Shown here in pieces: positions 9,530 to 21,518 of a stretch of 64,000 nucleotides of DNA (position 1 is the stretch's first letter; each line of letters starts with the position of its first letter). The translations under genes were made by a program, and so were the position numbers. This DNA comes from Prosopocoilus inquinatus (Eukaryota; Arthropoda; Insecta; Coleoptera; Lucanidae): positions 49,322,001-49,386,000 of the forward strand of contig CM069873.1 of the NCBI GenBank assembly GCA_036172665.1, in the 5' to 3' direction. Under the pieces are notes generated by a model. It was not told the DNA's origin and ran no database searches. It saw nothing but the letters and a program-made list of their open reading frames with translations.

Positions 9530-10330
9530 AAAATTTAAACTAGAAGTGTGATAACACTGAATATATAGATGACCCCCTCCATATGAATTTTCTCTTCTAT
9601 GATTAAACGTCTAGAATGTATACAAAGCTTTTTAGAACTTTTTGATAATGATATCAAAAATTATTATTTCAGGTGAAGGTTTCAAATGACTTACAGATTT
9701 TTTTATTCAATACTCAAGAAATTGCTTTAAATGTATGAAACGTAAACTTAAAATTTATATTGATATAAATTTATGGTAAAAATATAACGTATTTCATAAT
9801 TTCAATTAAATTTATTATAGAAATTTTAAACTGTTTTTAATAACTTAAACAATTTATTTCAAGAGTGAAGATTTCAAAAAATGGGCTAGACAGGATTTTT
9901 ACAAGTTTTACTAAATAGTCAAGAAATGTTATAAAATATATGAATTGCTGTATCATATAAGTACTTACCTTGCGGATTTAATTATATGTAAACTTTTAGG
10001 CATGTCAACGGAAAATTTAATTTTTATTTACAACTAATGATATAATTAAAATATAAAATAATATATGTAATTATAGGTATTTATTGAGAAGAATTATAGT
10101 TGTTACAGTTACAAAAGAAAAAATTAGAAAATATTAATCGAAACATACATATACATACACAAAACTTATTTTAATATAATTTTCCATTAAAATCATAATA
10201 ATAAAAATTTAAACCATTATAGACAAATAAGTACATTACGTTACGTTACGTTAATTACATTACAATTATCTATACATAATTAATATTTAAAATATACATA
10301 TACAAAACAAAAGTATAAAAGATTCAAATA
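9530..10330. other. AT-rich noncoding DNA
   Basis: No frame of note. A (TACGT)n-like microrepeat, ACGTTACGTTACGTTA, lies at about 10237-10253. Nothing else was recognised. Confidence 0.5.
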
Positions 10331-10375
10331 TGTGGCATGCAAACCCACTTGAGACATTGTTCAGCTGTTAATATT

Positions 10376-10900
10376 TTAAATAATGGTTTCATGCAAAAAT
10401 CGCAATAATGATTGTATATACCACTGATATATTCGAGTTATGGGGCTCACATTATGTGAATTTACTTTATTAAAACGTTTAACATTTTCAAAATTTGTAG
10501 AAATATTTTTGCAAAATTCGCAGAATTGTTTATTATTGAAAGTATAATATTCCCTATAAATACAACGGTAATCATCATCACGATCATCAAATTCACTGCA
10601 TTGGTCCACGCTGAAGAGCTTAACAAAGTACTCATGTTGTAATTATGCAAGCTATTCACGTGAAGATTCTGAAGTGGAGAGCCGTCGTAGTACCATGATG
10701 CAAAATTGTTGTATACTGTACACATGTCTTTATATGTAGTAAACTTTATCACTTAAAATTTAAGAATAATTCTATCAATTACTACATTTAGTAATTTTAA
10801 TTGTCTTAGGTTTAGTACTGAATGTACATTATTAATAACACTTTTCTCACATAAATTCTCCAATGTTGAGGCAGATTTTTTAACGTTATCGGTTCCAGTA
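10376..10900 (-). pseudogene. Unidentified decayed ORF, Cys- and aromatic-rich
   Basis: Three adjoining minus-strand frames read like one old protein. The upstream piece (about 10900-10755) has SASTLENLCEKSVINNV and LNLRQLKLLNVVID, then a TAA. In the same frame comes 10752-10610 (MIKFTTYKDMCTVYNNFASW). After a frameshift near 10610 comes 10609-10376 (CSEFDDRDDDYRCIYREYY, FCEFCKNISTNF). The composition is rich in Cys, Tyr, Phe and Asn. No family was recognised. A faint resemblance to variant surface proteins of apicomplexans is probably compositional. It could be a remnant of an uncharacterised TE protein. Confidence 0.3.
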
Positions 10901-10909
10901 TTTTTTATA

Positions 10910-11148
10910 AATTCTTAGTCAGAATTATCATGATCAAAACTTAACATCATCATAATTACAGAGGTAAATCTCCCACTATCACTTACTGTACTAAAAAAAA
11001 GTCTAATATAATAAATTTTATCTTTTTTACTCAAAGTGTTTCCTCTTCCCCTCCATTAGATCTTAATTTCTAATTAGCTACAAGTTAACATTAACCACAA
11101 AACGGAAATAGGCACACACTAGTTCGCTCCCGTGGTCAGACAACCCTG
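10910..11148. other. Left flank of Harbinger-1
   Basis: No gene was seen. The motif CTAGTTCGCTCCCGTGG at about 11118-11134 recurs on the far side of Harbinger-1 (CTAGTTCGCTTCGGTGG near 22489 and CTAGTTCGCTCCCGCG near 22512). The pre-insertion locus therefore probably held a short tandem repeat. Confidence 0.4.
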
Positions 11149-12846
11149 TTAAGGATGATTTACATTATAAGACAACGACACGACACGTAGCGTAACAGAC
11201 ACGACATGAAAAATACGGACCGTATACATTATCAGGCACACATCAGACAGACCTCAGCGTAGTGGCACGTTTTAAGTGATGTTTCGAAATTTTGAAAAGA
11301 AAGATCTGGCGTAAATTGCTATATTACTTGATGAAGATGACGCAAAGAAGAAAAGAAAACGACGTGTATGGATTCACAGCATTCTAAAAACAAGGAAAGA
11401 AGAAGGAGAGTTTTATACATTATATAGACAGTTGGTGGATGACGAAACAAAATTTTACCGATATTTTAGAATGTCTACTTATCAGTTTAATTATCTCTTA
11501 ACAAACATTGAATATGATATAAAGAAACAAAACACCACATTTCGAGAAGCCATATCCCCAAAAGAAAAACTTGCTGTGTGCTTAAGGTAAGTTTTATTAA
11601 AAGTTACAAGTAAAGTTAAGGTAAGGTAATAGGTTCGTTCCTTCTACCAGAATTTCAAATTTTGAACCGTTCAAATCCATACTAAGCAACCGCACTGCAG
11701 GAATTTAGATACAATTTCGTCACTGCGCATGATTTAGACAGTTCAGAACTTGAAATTCTGGTAAAAGGAACAGGCCTATTTATTACGTTAAAATATAGTA
11801 CACATAGGTATTATTATAATTTGTAACACGAAAATCTTCACACTAAAGTTAATTTCCACCTTGATCCTCGGGAGAATATTGCCCAAAATATGTGGCACAA
11901 GATGATGAAGATGACTGCTGACCTGGCGAGAATGGTTGATGACGTGGTGCGGGGGATATTGTAGTTACAGGGGTAATTAAATTGATTAGATTGGCTAAAA
12001 GCTGAAGGCTGTACCGATTGTTCAATAAGGGTGGTCTGCTTGGTTTGAATTCTTTCAATTCACACGCGGAAACAAGTGCAAAAATTTTAGATTTAATAAC
12101 ATTTTGATTTATGGCACTAAATGTTTAACGGTTTTGGCAATGCTTAAAAAGAAGTCGTCTGTAGCATCGTTTGGTTTTTGACTTTTTTTTTCTTCCTTTT
12201 CTTTCAAAATATATTTCATAAGTTCTGCAGATGTAGTTGGGGCTGCAGTTCCTTTACCGGTGGATTTCCGTTGATTAGACTTAAAACAAGTGCTACTCTT
12301 TGACATGATTCGTGGTCTTTCCAGTCTGTCAGAATTTTGCGCCGTGGCTTCAGTTTGATCGGCCTTATCTTGTTGATCGGTATCCAAGCTATCTTCTATA
12401 TCACCTCCCACATCGATATTGGTCACTGTTGGCCTGTCTTGGAAAAACGGAATTAAAAATGACATTTCTTCTTCGTATGCCCATTTTCTAATTTTCGTGG
12501 CAGCCTGTCCGCTTTTCGTGTCCTTTTTCTTCTTAAGAGACCTCCTAAAGAAATCTCGTAAATTTATCCATTTCTTTTTGCAGTTGTTCCCTGCACCAAA
12601 CAATGGGCATTAAAATATTGTTAAAACAGTTTTGACCGTTTGCAGCGGTCCTGATTAAGCATTAACTATCAGTTAACTAAAATTTCATATCTTTACAGAT
12701 TCTTAGCCACCGGGGATGCTTACACAACTATAGCCTCTAGTTACCGTCTTGGAGATAGTACCGTACAGAAAATAGTAGTGGAAGTATGTCAAGCGATAAA
12801 TAACAAAATGCAAGAAGAAACAATGCCAATGCCTACACACAGAAAA

Positions 12847-13184
12847 GTATTTACTTGAGTTAAGTAAAATATGCTTGAGTCAAGCATATTGTTGCATTAT
12901 ATATCCGTAAAGAAATATTTTCTTGAGTTGAGAAGCTTGCTACTTTCTTTATTTAAAGATACTTGCCTGTTTGCATTAACATTATGTAATATCTTAATGG
13001 AAAATATCGTTTTATTCTGTACAAGAAATAATATTATTTCATATGACGTAACATCATTATTGAATTAAATAAATCAATATGTTAAAGGAAATGAAATGAA
13101 ATTTGATTTAAGAATATGAAATCTTTCATTTGAAATACTTATTTACTCTATTCAAATATACAGTTGCAAGTAACAAAGAAATGA
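12847..13184. other. Start of the insertion in Harbinger-1 intron 2
   Basis: Just after the exon-2 donor lie two adjacent hairpins: TTACTT-GAGTT-AAGTAA and AATATGCTTGA-G-TCAAGCATATT, at about 12850-12893. Related TTGAGTT words follow to 12935. Similar CTTGG-CAAGC words stand near 20750-20765, just before the exon-3 acceptor. These may be the two ends of the nested transposon. No clear TSD was found. Otherwise noncoding. Confidence 0.3.
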
Positions 13185-13555
13185 AATGGTTGTTTTAACA
13201 TACAAAATTCTTACTTCAAAACTTATTTATTTTTCATTTAATAAAAAAATAATGTTTGCTTCAGAAATCATTAAAACCAAAATAACCCTGGCTATAAATT
13301 GCAAATGATCTTATGTAACTCAGGTGGCTAAGTGATATAGATCATTTACACAATTTATAGCCAGGGCTATTTTGGTTTTAATGAGACAAGAAACATAAAA
13401 CTGAATTTTGTGACATACGACGTACTGCAGTCACCATATACAATTTATAGAAATCATATGAAACAATAAGATTTCCGAAGCAAACATTATTTTTTTATTA
13501 CATGAAAAATAAATAAGTTTTGAAGTAAGAATTTTGTACGTTAAAACAACCATTA
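13185..13555. repeat. Foldback MITE of about 370 bp
   Basis: Left arm 13185-13256 (AATGGTTGTTTTAAC...) pairs with right arm 13483-13554 almost base for base. An inner inverted repeat (ATTAAAACCAAAATA-CCCTGGCTATAAATT at about 13270-13303, with its complement at about 13350-13382) gives a second stem. It is noncoding and could form a long hairpin. The TSD was not resolved. Confidence 0.75.
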
Positions 13556-13980
13556 CGACGTTACTACAACGAAATGTTGGTCAAAAGAGGTGGTTTCGGT
13601 TAGATTTGGTTTCATTAGCTGCGAATGGTACTAAAGAACTCTCAAGGAAATAACTTAATGACTATTTATTTATGTATGTATTACAAACATGCAAATACAT
13701 GTATATAAAAACCATTTCCAAGGGAAAATAATCTACGTGAAGTAAAACTAAAGAAGTTACGAAATATTTAAAAATAATAGATATAAAATAAATGATATGT
13801 AAAGATGTGTAAATAATAAATAAGTAATAAACTAGTGAATAAATAAATAAACGTACTTAAAGAGTCGTACTTGTTTTGAATCCATTCGAAAATGAAACTT
13901 TGACCGTCATATTATAAATTAAGTGAAAGAAACTGGAACTTCAAAATAAAAACGACCAAAACAAAAACGACTTTAAAAGT
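13556..13980. other. AT-rich DNA downstream of the transposase gene
   Basis: No frame was seen. Runs of AATAAATAAATAA near 13820-13850 could supply poly(A) signals for plus-strand transcripts. Nothing else was recognised. Confidence 0.4.
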
Positions 13981-16334
13981 TTACATATTGCAAACTGCTA
14001 CAAGTTGTTTTCCAGTACTTATGACATGTGCAGTAGTTGGATATACGGTACACGTGTCACTAATGTTTAGCAACACCCAATTGTTTGTAGTGCACACTTC
14101 ATATATGAAGTAGTGCTGATTATAAAATGAACGTAATAATCTTTTACAGAGTAGGCGGCAATCAGCAGTATTTTCTATATGTACCAACACATGTTTTATT
14201 AAACAAAATTCAGGTTCGCCATCAACTATGTCGCTCTGTACAACATATTTACTCATGTACCTAATTCCATTTTTCTCATACCAAGTACAAAAATAATAAC
14301 AACTTAAATCAATTTCAGCTAAACTTCCTAACAATACATTTGATCCTGTAAAAGTATATATAGGACCAACAGTGTACTTATCATTAAGACCAATTTCACA
14401 TATAAAACGAGATGCACATTTCAACTGTATTCTTGTGGTTAATGTTAACGGCAAATTTTGTCGGCTGTGAACATTATGAGCATTGGTTTTTAAATCTTTA
14501 TGTTTTGCTTCAAACCTCATCGAAGAAAGGAAACGAGGTGGACCTATTATTTTTAATATTCTTGAGTAATGAACCAGAAAGTGATGTTTTGGTTTTAATG
14601 GTAGTTCAAATAGTTTCAAATACATTTGATGATGCTCCGAGATTAATGTTTGCAAAAAAATTAAGGTATCTCCTGTTAGAGAAGGAGAACATAATATATC
14701 AGTAATTTCTAATAACAATAAATATAATTGCCAAATGTTGTTTCCGTTTGGGATTAAATCTCCAACCAAGAAGCAAAAATTTCGGACAAGAGTCAACATT
14801 TCATTTGCAGACATAATTAAATAATTATTATTCAGATGCTCTTGTTTGATGCTAGGTGCTATATTTTTTTCGAAATAGGTGTATTTAAAACTTTTAATTC
14901 TATTATTCAAAGTATTCAAAGAAAAGTAACCATTTTTTATAAGGTTTACAATTATTAGAGCCATGTCATATCTGTGAATACCTTCAAAGACTTCATCATT
15001 ATATCACAGTACAAATTTTGATATACATGATAATTTAGCAAACCATGCCACACCCAAGATTCTTTTATTCCAAATTGTTTATTCTTCACATGATCATTGT
15101 ACTGAATTTCTAATCTCTCAAGTTTCGAGTCCTCTTCAGTTTGAGTTTTAGTAATTTCTTTGTGACCTATGCAGAATCTGCAATAGAAGTGTGACGAGAA
15201 ACTCTGAACAAAACCCAAAATTGTGTGTAATCCTAAATTATCACCTGCTATAGCGACAAGATGAAAATAAACTAATTGAACATGTTCTTTAATTTTAATG
15301 GGAATTCCAGTTTGCTCTAAAAAATTAAGTTCTTCAATTAATTTTGAGAACATTTTTGTATTCCCAAATTTATTTCGATCCGAAGTATAGAAAAGCATGG
15401 CTACAAATATATTTTCTAATCTACTAAGATATTCTCCTGGAATTGATGTGATAGTGTAATAAGCGGCACCTAATTTATAGTCACTAGCATGACTGCCGAG
15501 AGGATTTGCAACTTGAAAATCATCAAAAAATAATATTAAGGGCAGTACAACTTTTTCTTTGTTTGAAAAAAAATGTCGGTGTAAAGGAGATTGAATAATG
15601 TTCGATAAGTAATTCTGTTCTTGTTGAAGAAGTTGATTTTGGTGTGACATTATGTTTCCAAATACATTAGGTAGTTCTAAAAATTCTTTTAATACTGTTC
15701 TCATCGGTATAAGTGAATATTTACTAGGTTTTAAAACACCTGAGGCGGAACTGTGTGGATCATCAGGAGATACATGAATTGTGTATTCCACAGGAGGTAT
15801 AAATTTATTAGAATGTTCTAAATATTTAAACCTTTTGAATTCTGTATTAATGTGCTGAAACGGATTTTGCAACAATTTTAATATTTCAAATAGATTTTCC
15901 TTGCAATCATTATCAAAATGTTTGTTGGACCATATTTCATTGACTGTTTCTAAAATTTGTGTTATTACAGTAGATAAAAATTCTGCAAAAGATTCTATTA
16001 AATCTTGTATAATTGACCTTGTGAGTGTTAAGTTATTATAGAACTTAGAAATTAATTTTTCAACAGACATTTTAACAAGTTTTTCAAAATCTTTTAAGTT
16101 CGCGTACACATCTTCCTGCTTCACATTCTCAGTAACTGGATTAGTGTCCTGTACATTGTCAACTTTAGGATATTGAACTACATTAATTTTTAAAGTTTCA
16201 TGTCTAACTTCAGTTTCAAAGTTGGTTTTAAACTTATGTGTAAGTAAATGATTTTTGAAAACATCTCTGCGTTGAAACTCTCGTTGACATTCTTGCATAG
16301 GACAAATGTAATGCAATGTGCAGATTGTGCACAT
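13981..16334 (-). pseudogene. C2H2-finger transposase of a large DNA transposon (superfamily uncertain)
   Basis: The upstream frame (16334-14955, about 459 codons) begins with one C2H2 finger (YICPMQECQREF ... HLLTH). After a divergent linker comes the conserved block LILFFDDFQVANPLGSHASD, then AIAGDNLGLHTILGFVQSF and a Cys pair (FYCRFCIGH). A one-base frameshift near 14975 interrupts a motif that continues as VFEGIHRYDMALIIVN. The second frame (14964-13981) holds LPLKPKHHFLVHYSRIL and SMRFEAKHKDLKTNAHN. I know this order from large animal DNA transposons, possibly CACTA/EnSpm-related, but cannot fix the superfamily. It lies 61 bp downstream of the SAM-domain gene and probably belongs to the same element. 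One frameshift is the only clear lesion. Confidence 0.6.
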
Positions 16335-16394
16335 ATTCTAAATGAAAAATAAATTTCTTGGGTGTAAGAAAAATGGAATGGCAAATGTAACAAT

Positions 16395-19300
16395 TCATAC
16401 TTCTAGTTGAGCTAGTTTTGAAATAATATCACTTATATATGGGAATGTTTTGTCAAAGTCTGTACGAATTTTATAGATTCCTTGTTGAATTAATGTCCAA
16501 ATATGTTGTGCTGGAGGTGGATACTGTCCATTAAGGACGTGAAAAACTTTAAAACACAAATCTAAAGCTTTCAGACAATTAGTTACTTGGTACTTTTTGC
16601 TGTCAATCACCCCGTATGAATGTTCAATTTCTAGTAGTGATGGTCCATCTACTAACACGTAAGGTTGAATGCCCAATTTCCTTAATGTAGCTTTCGTTTT
16701 CACTTGCTCAATAGTTTCATCGATGTCTTCAGTTTTCTAAAACAAAAATGAAAATTATATTTTCTGTTAAGTCTCAACTATAAAGAGATTTCTTCAGGAA
16801 TTTGTGCCAAAATTTTTATTTTTCGTTATACGTAAGAGAAATTCTTTTCTTTGTTTTTGAGAGAATAGAAAAATAGTTTTTAAAACACGACGAACTATAC
16901 AGTACTTCTCGATTGGTTAAATAAAACAATTATTATTATTATTATTATCATTAATTTTAACATTATCCTCACGAACAGAATATAACGACTACGTCGCGCG
17001 TACTTTTGGATATTGAAGATAAAAAACAGCAAAAAACAAAAACGATAATTTTGCCGCACAACTATGGGCTATAACACCGTTAGATATTTTACACGTAGTA
17101 ATATGAAACTAACAATTTGACCACGCGAGAAGTAAATTGTGTAATGTAAAAATATTAATATAAGATTTTAGTTTTGAAAATTAATAATAATTTTTAATTG
17201 AGCAAATTAATTCCTGACCGATGACCAATAATGATAAATAAAAAATCTTGAATTTCTCGGTCAATATCTTTTATTCTGGTAGCATAATATTTTCAAACCC
17301 GGTCGGGTTCGTCCTCAGTGCAAAGAAATAAGTGAGTCTAGGCCCGCCGAGGATTGGGAGTAGACTGTCAGTCTTATTTATGATTAATTTTTAAAATAAA
17401 ATTGGATTGGTTCTCCTAACCACAATAATCTTTATAATATGAAATACGTATTTCAGCAGCTATACTGAATATTAATTTTTAAATGAAGTCAAATCTTGTC
17501 CGATGAAATATGTAAGAAATTGGTTTTTAACTTTGAACGTTTCGCTATCGGTTGATAGCTATCAACCTTTAGCGAAACGTAGAGTGTTCGTTGTGATTTT
17601 CCAGTGTCCGTTTCAAAGTGAAAAAGCAATTTCTTATTAATTTTTAAGTTAAAATTGAAAGAAAATTTAAAAATTAAACTCTACTATTCTTCCAAAAATG
17701 AAATAGTAAAGAATTTAATTTTGTCGCATTTCTGTTCGACTATTTATGTAAATGTTTGTACTCATTATTTACCTTAACATGAATAATGAGTGAGTTGACT
17801 GCTTCCTGAATGTTAAATTTCCATACTTTACCGTTTTGATAGGTGGCATCAGTGTGACAAATAAAATTGAATAGCTGTTACCGAATCTACAAAGAATATT
17901 TTAATTTCACACATGCATAAATCTGGATTAATAACTTTACCGTTGGCTAATTTCCCTTCATTATTAATCAATTCCTTCAGTAATTCCTTGGCCGCAGGGT
18001 CTCTGACAATAGTTTTGCATTCCAAAATTAATTTCAAACTTTCATTCCATTTGTTATAAAGTGCAAATTGGCATGGATACAGTTTTTCAAAATCTAAATC
18101 AATCTACGAATAGGTATGTAAATCAATATTAAAGTTTTTGTGAACACTAGAATATGTAAATAATGCAATATGATAAAAATAATGTCTACCCAATTACTGC
18201 ATTTAATTTTACTTACCAAATCTAGAGCTCTGGAATCATTTAAGACAGGCCAATTTTTTAAAAACATTTCTATCAGATTTTGTGAGCGATTTAACATTTG
18301 TGGTTTTCTAAGATCATGTGTATTAGACCATTTTGCTAACACTTCCGTCCACGGTTCTCGCCTATGTTTTAACCACTCCAAGTCTTCTTTCGTTGCATCT
18401 TAGAATAGAGATGTTGAATATTTTTTTGTGCATTGAATATTTGTCACCTGAATCGTAAAGAAACGTACCATCTAACAAACACGTCCTTTTGTTCTCGGTT
18501 TGGTCGGATGAATTATTACTTTTTCTTTTCTTAGATGATGCATCTCCACTTACATATAATAAATTTCGACACTTGTCGACCAACTTTCCCCTGGCTACTA
18601 TAGATTTTCCAGTCACCGATTTGCTTTTTAGTACTGATGCCACATAATATGTTGCTGCATTTTCTTTTGGGAATACCGATAATATTTTGGCAGTAATAAT
18701 ATTATAATCTTCGTGTTTAAGATGGCTAAAAGAAAACTAATGAATTATGGAATTTTGAAGGTATCTAATACAACTTACTGTTTTACTATAAAGTTGTAAA
18801 TATGTTTCATAATAATATCAACTAATCTACTTCTTCTTGTATGGTCAAGTTGTTTCTTAGATTCATAATACTGCAAAATACTATTACCTAAAGGTGTTAT
18901 TATTAATAGTGTTTGTAAGTCAAAATCAGGAAAAGTCGGATTCTCATAAAAATTTTCTATCCTTATAAATTCATCTTGGTGACCCTGGTGATTACCAGTT
19001 TCGGTACTTTCACCTGAACTGATCTGAAGGTCGCTTAGGCTAGATTCTGTACAACCCTATACAAGCAAACCATTATTTTAAAATTAACATTTCTTCACTG
19101 TACTTACCACTTCCGTTTGTTGAAGAGCTTTAGCCTCTGCGATTTTTTTTAGAAATGTTATTCGAAGTCCTATTTGTGGAATTAATTCCTTAATTAAGTC
19201 GTCAGTTAACAATAATAAATTTTCCAGAGTAATTAAATTTTCTGACAACAAAAAAGAAAATGATTGGTTTAACTGAATATAGGTATATTTGAGGCTTGAA

Positions 19301-20306
19301 AGATGACATTAAAATTAATTTAAATTTTTAAATTTACTTCCGTTTAGTTTTAGTGATAAATATCTAATGGCTTCATTGTAAAAAATAATTTCTCGAAAAC
19401 AGTTGAATTTTGACATATGACGGGATTATTTGTGTTTTACTTCTCAACTACACGCCCCTGTATTTTTTGAATTTATTAACGGATTTTAAATATCTACAAC
19501 AGGCTTTTTTTAATTTTAATACTTTTGTTAATGCAAGCCCTGACCTACGAGGATCGAAAACAAATTACAAGACAATAAGAATAAGAAAACATATTAGGCA
19601 CGAAAAGTTATAATGAAAAGTTGTTTAAAACTGCGGAATAACCTCAATTCCCAACAACCACAAAAAATCTCTATCTATGTTCTGCCAAGCTTCCATTATG
19701 TGATACCCCCATTTTTCGATACATTTTTCAACTTTTTTTTAATAATTAAAAATTTAAATTTTTCTTCCAAATTTGGGAAGTGGGGTTATTTCATAATTCT
19801 AAACAACTTTTCGTGATTAATCTACGCCTAATATGTTTTCTTATTCTTATTTTATTTTTGAACTTTTTTTCGCTCTTAGCAAGCCATGATTTGCAAAAAA
19901 AGTTTTAAAATTAAATAAGTGTCTATTTTAAAAAGATGTACAATTAATAATTTAACACTCGCTCAGCTTTTTGCAAACACCCTGTAGTATAAAAACATGT
20001 CCTAGAAATGGCAAAAATAAAAATATAAAATTAACGGGTTCGGGCGTTTTTTGAAGAAATTGTTCATCATGTTTATATTTACATAATTTGTACTGGTGCT
20101 GAAGTTTGGAGGTTATAATAAATGTTATGTTTATTGCGGAAGTTTTAGGATAGTAATGTGACATGCAACTCCAATTATATCTTATGCATTTGTAAAATAT
20201 GTACCAACATGAACATATTTATGTACTTACCTTTAAATGTTTCAATTAATTCGGGTAGTTGCCACTGTAGAAGTAACTCCTCAATATTTGAATGCGTAAC
20301 ATCCAT
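16395..20306 (-). CDS. SAM-domain TE protein, eight exons, almost intact
   Basis: The ATG at 20304-20306 starts MDVTHSNIEELLLQWQLPEL. Exons, 5' to 3': 20306-20231, 19241-19108, 19056-18779, 18725-18469, 18398-18217, 18103-17941, 17886-17773 and 16736-16395. All have GT-AG ends and agreeing phases except exon 7, which needs a one-base shift. Exons 1-2 form a SAM domain (ELIETFK, then ENLITLENLLLLTDDL and IGLRITFLKKI). Exon 3 has DFDLQTLLIITPLGNSIL, exon 4 HLKHEDYNIITAKIL, exon 5 EWLKHRREPWTEVLAKW, and exon 8 ATLRKLGIQPYVLVDG plus HVLNGQYPPPAQHIWTL. About 515 residues. It resembles TE-derived SAMD3-like proteins of animals. It probably assists the transposase encoded just downstream; its role is inferred. 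Confidence 0.65.
16737..17772 (-). other. Intron 7 of the SAM-domain gene
   Basis: A 1036-bp AT-rich intron. It contains an ATT trinucleotide run (about 16929-16945) and a perfect inverted repeat, GTTTCGCTA-TCGGTTGATAGC, with arms around 17538-17580 (AACGTTTCGCTA against TAGCGAAACGT). No separate gene was seen. Confidence 0.5.
19242..20230 (-). other. Intron 1 of the SAM-domain gene
   Basis: A 989-bp AT-rich intron. It holds two short similar blocks in inverted orientation, ACATATTAGGCACGAAAAG (about 19589) and TACGCCTAATATGTTTTC (about 19823), which may be arms of a small decayed insertion. No coding function was seen. Confidence 0.4.
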
Positions 20307-20394
20307 GGTAAACAATTAATTTTTATCTTAAAGCGTCGGTAATTCCCACAACTTCCAACCACACACAACGAAATAAGATTTTACCCGCATGCAC

Positions 20395-20450
20395 GATATC
20401 ACGCGATATTGCGCCATCGATATCATCGATATCGATGACTATATACGTTA
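20395..20450 (-). promoter_or_regulatory. ATCGATA-rich patch upstream of the SAM gene
   Basis: About 110 bp upstream of the first ATG lie overlapping ATCGATATC words, including a perfect 14-bp palindrome CATCGATATCGATG at 20424-20437, next to CGCGATATTGCGC. TATCGATA is the DRE site bound by DREF in insect promoters. The fit here is partial (ATATCGATG). Its location suggests a promoter element. Binding is inference. Confidence 0.35.
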
Positions 20451-20787
20451 ATCAGATCTAAGCGAATCAATTCTTAAAACAACAACTTTTCGTTTTGCCG
20501 TGAGTAAAAGTAAGATTAAACGAAAATATATGTTTTAATCTCAATCTAAAATTATATATACTCCATCTAAGACAGTTATTCAGTTAAGAGTTAAGAGAGT
20601 TAAGAGAAGAAATATTTTTAAAATAAAATAATCCGCGAAAAATATTGGTTTCTTGTTTTAAGATTTCAGAGATGGTTACATCAATAATATTTTGTTGACA
20701 TAAATATTTATATTTTTAAAGGGAGAAAATAAATTCAAGAAAAAATATTTGCTTGGTTTCAAGCTCGATTTTTCTGTGTGTACAGAG
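20450..20787. other. AT-rich DNA before Harbinger-1 exon 3
   Basis: Noncoding. It contains GTTAAGAG repeats near 20585-20605 and the end of the insertion (see 12847). It ends with the pyrimidine-rich acceptor TTTTTCTGTGTGTACAG of Harbinger-1 intron 2. Confidence 0.4.
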
Positions 20788-21518
20788 AATGATTGGAAAA
20801 GAATTGCATCTGAATTTTGGAATACTTGGAACTTTCCAAACTGTTTAGGGGCACTGGATGGGAAACACGTCATCATCGAAGCCCCACATAATAGTGGCTC
20901 TGAATACTTTAATTATAAAAAGACATTTTCTGTTGTATTAATTGCCTTAGTTGATGCACAATATAAATTCATTGCTGTAGACATCGGATCTCGTGACAGA
21001 AACAGCGATGGCGGTATTCTTGCCAATTCAAAATTGGGAAAAGCGCTGGAAAAACGACAGTTAAATGTTCCTGATGATAGACCCCTTCCGGGAACGAATG
21101 ATGTAATGCCTTACGTCATCGTGGGAGATGAGGCTTTCCCTTTAAAAACGTACTTATTAAGGCCATATCCAGGATCCCAGATAAACGGAGATGTGGACAA
21201 ACAAGTTTACAATTATAGACATTCGCGTGCTAGAAGGGTGTCTGAAAATGCCTTTGGAATACTGGCCCAAAAATTTCGACTCTATAACAGAAGACTAAAA
21301 TTGGACCCAAAAAATGCTGATATAATTATTTTAACGACTTGTGTTCTACACAATTTTATCAAAGATCAACCCGACCCACAACCTAATCTGGAGCAACACA
21401 ATTTAGTAAATATTAGAAGACAAGGGGGAAGTGCAGAAGGTGCGGCATCCGCGAGGCATTCAAAGCATTTTTCATGTCTGCAAATGGTCGTGTAGAGTGG
21501 CAAGAAAATGTTGTTTAA

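Larger units (their letters stand above)
11279..21518 (+). pseudogene. Harbinger-1 transposase (three exons, lightly damaged)
   Basis: Exon 1 (11279-11586) starts ATG, has an in-frame TAA at 11312-11314, and contains RRVWIHSILKTRKEEGEFY and RYFRMSTYQFNYLL. It ends at GTAAGT. Exon 2 (12699-12846, after CTTTACAG) encodes FLATGDAYTTIASSYRLGD, an HTH-like segment. Exon 3 starts at 20788, after a pyrimidine tract and ACAGAG, and gives NDWKRIASEFWNTWNFPNC. The catalytic acids appear in GALDGKHV, VGDEAFPL and RVSENAFGIL. A one-base shift near 21455 precedes the normal C-terminus, which ends at TAA 21516-21518. All exon phases agree. The enzyme would cut and paste Harbinger-type elements in the nucleus, with the MADF partner. 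Confidence 0.85.

Noticed and set aside
10376..10900. Resemblance to apicomplexan variant surface (PIR-like) proteins, suggesting contamination
   Set aside because: The resemblance is compositional only, and the surrounding DNA is insect TE sequence.
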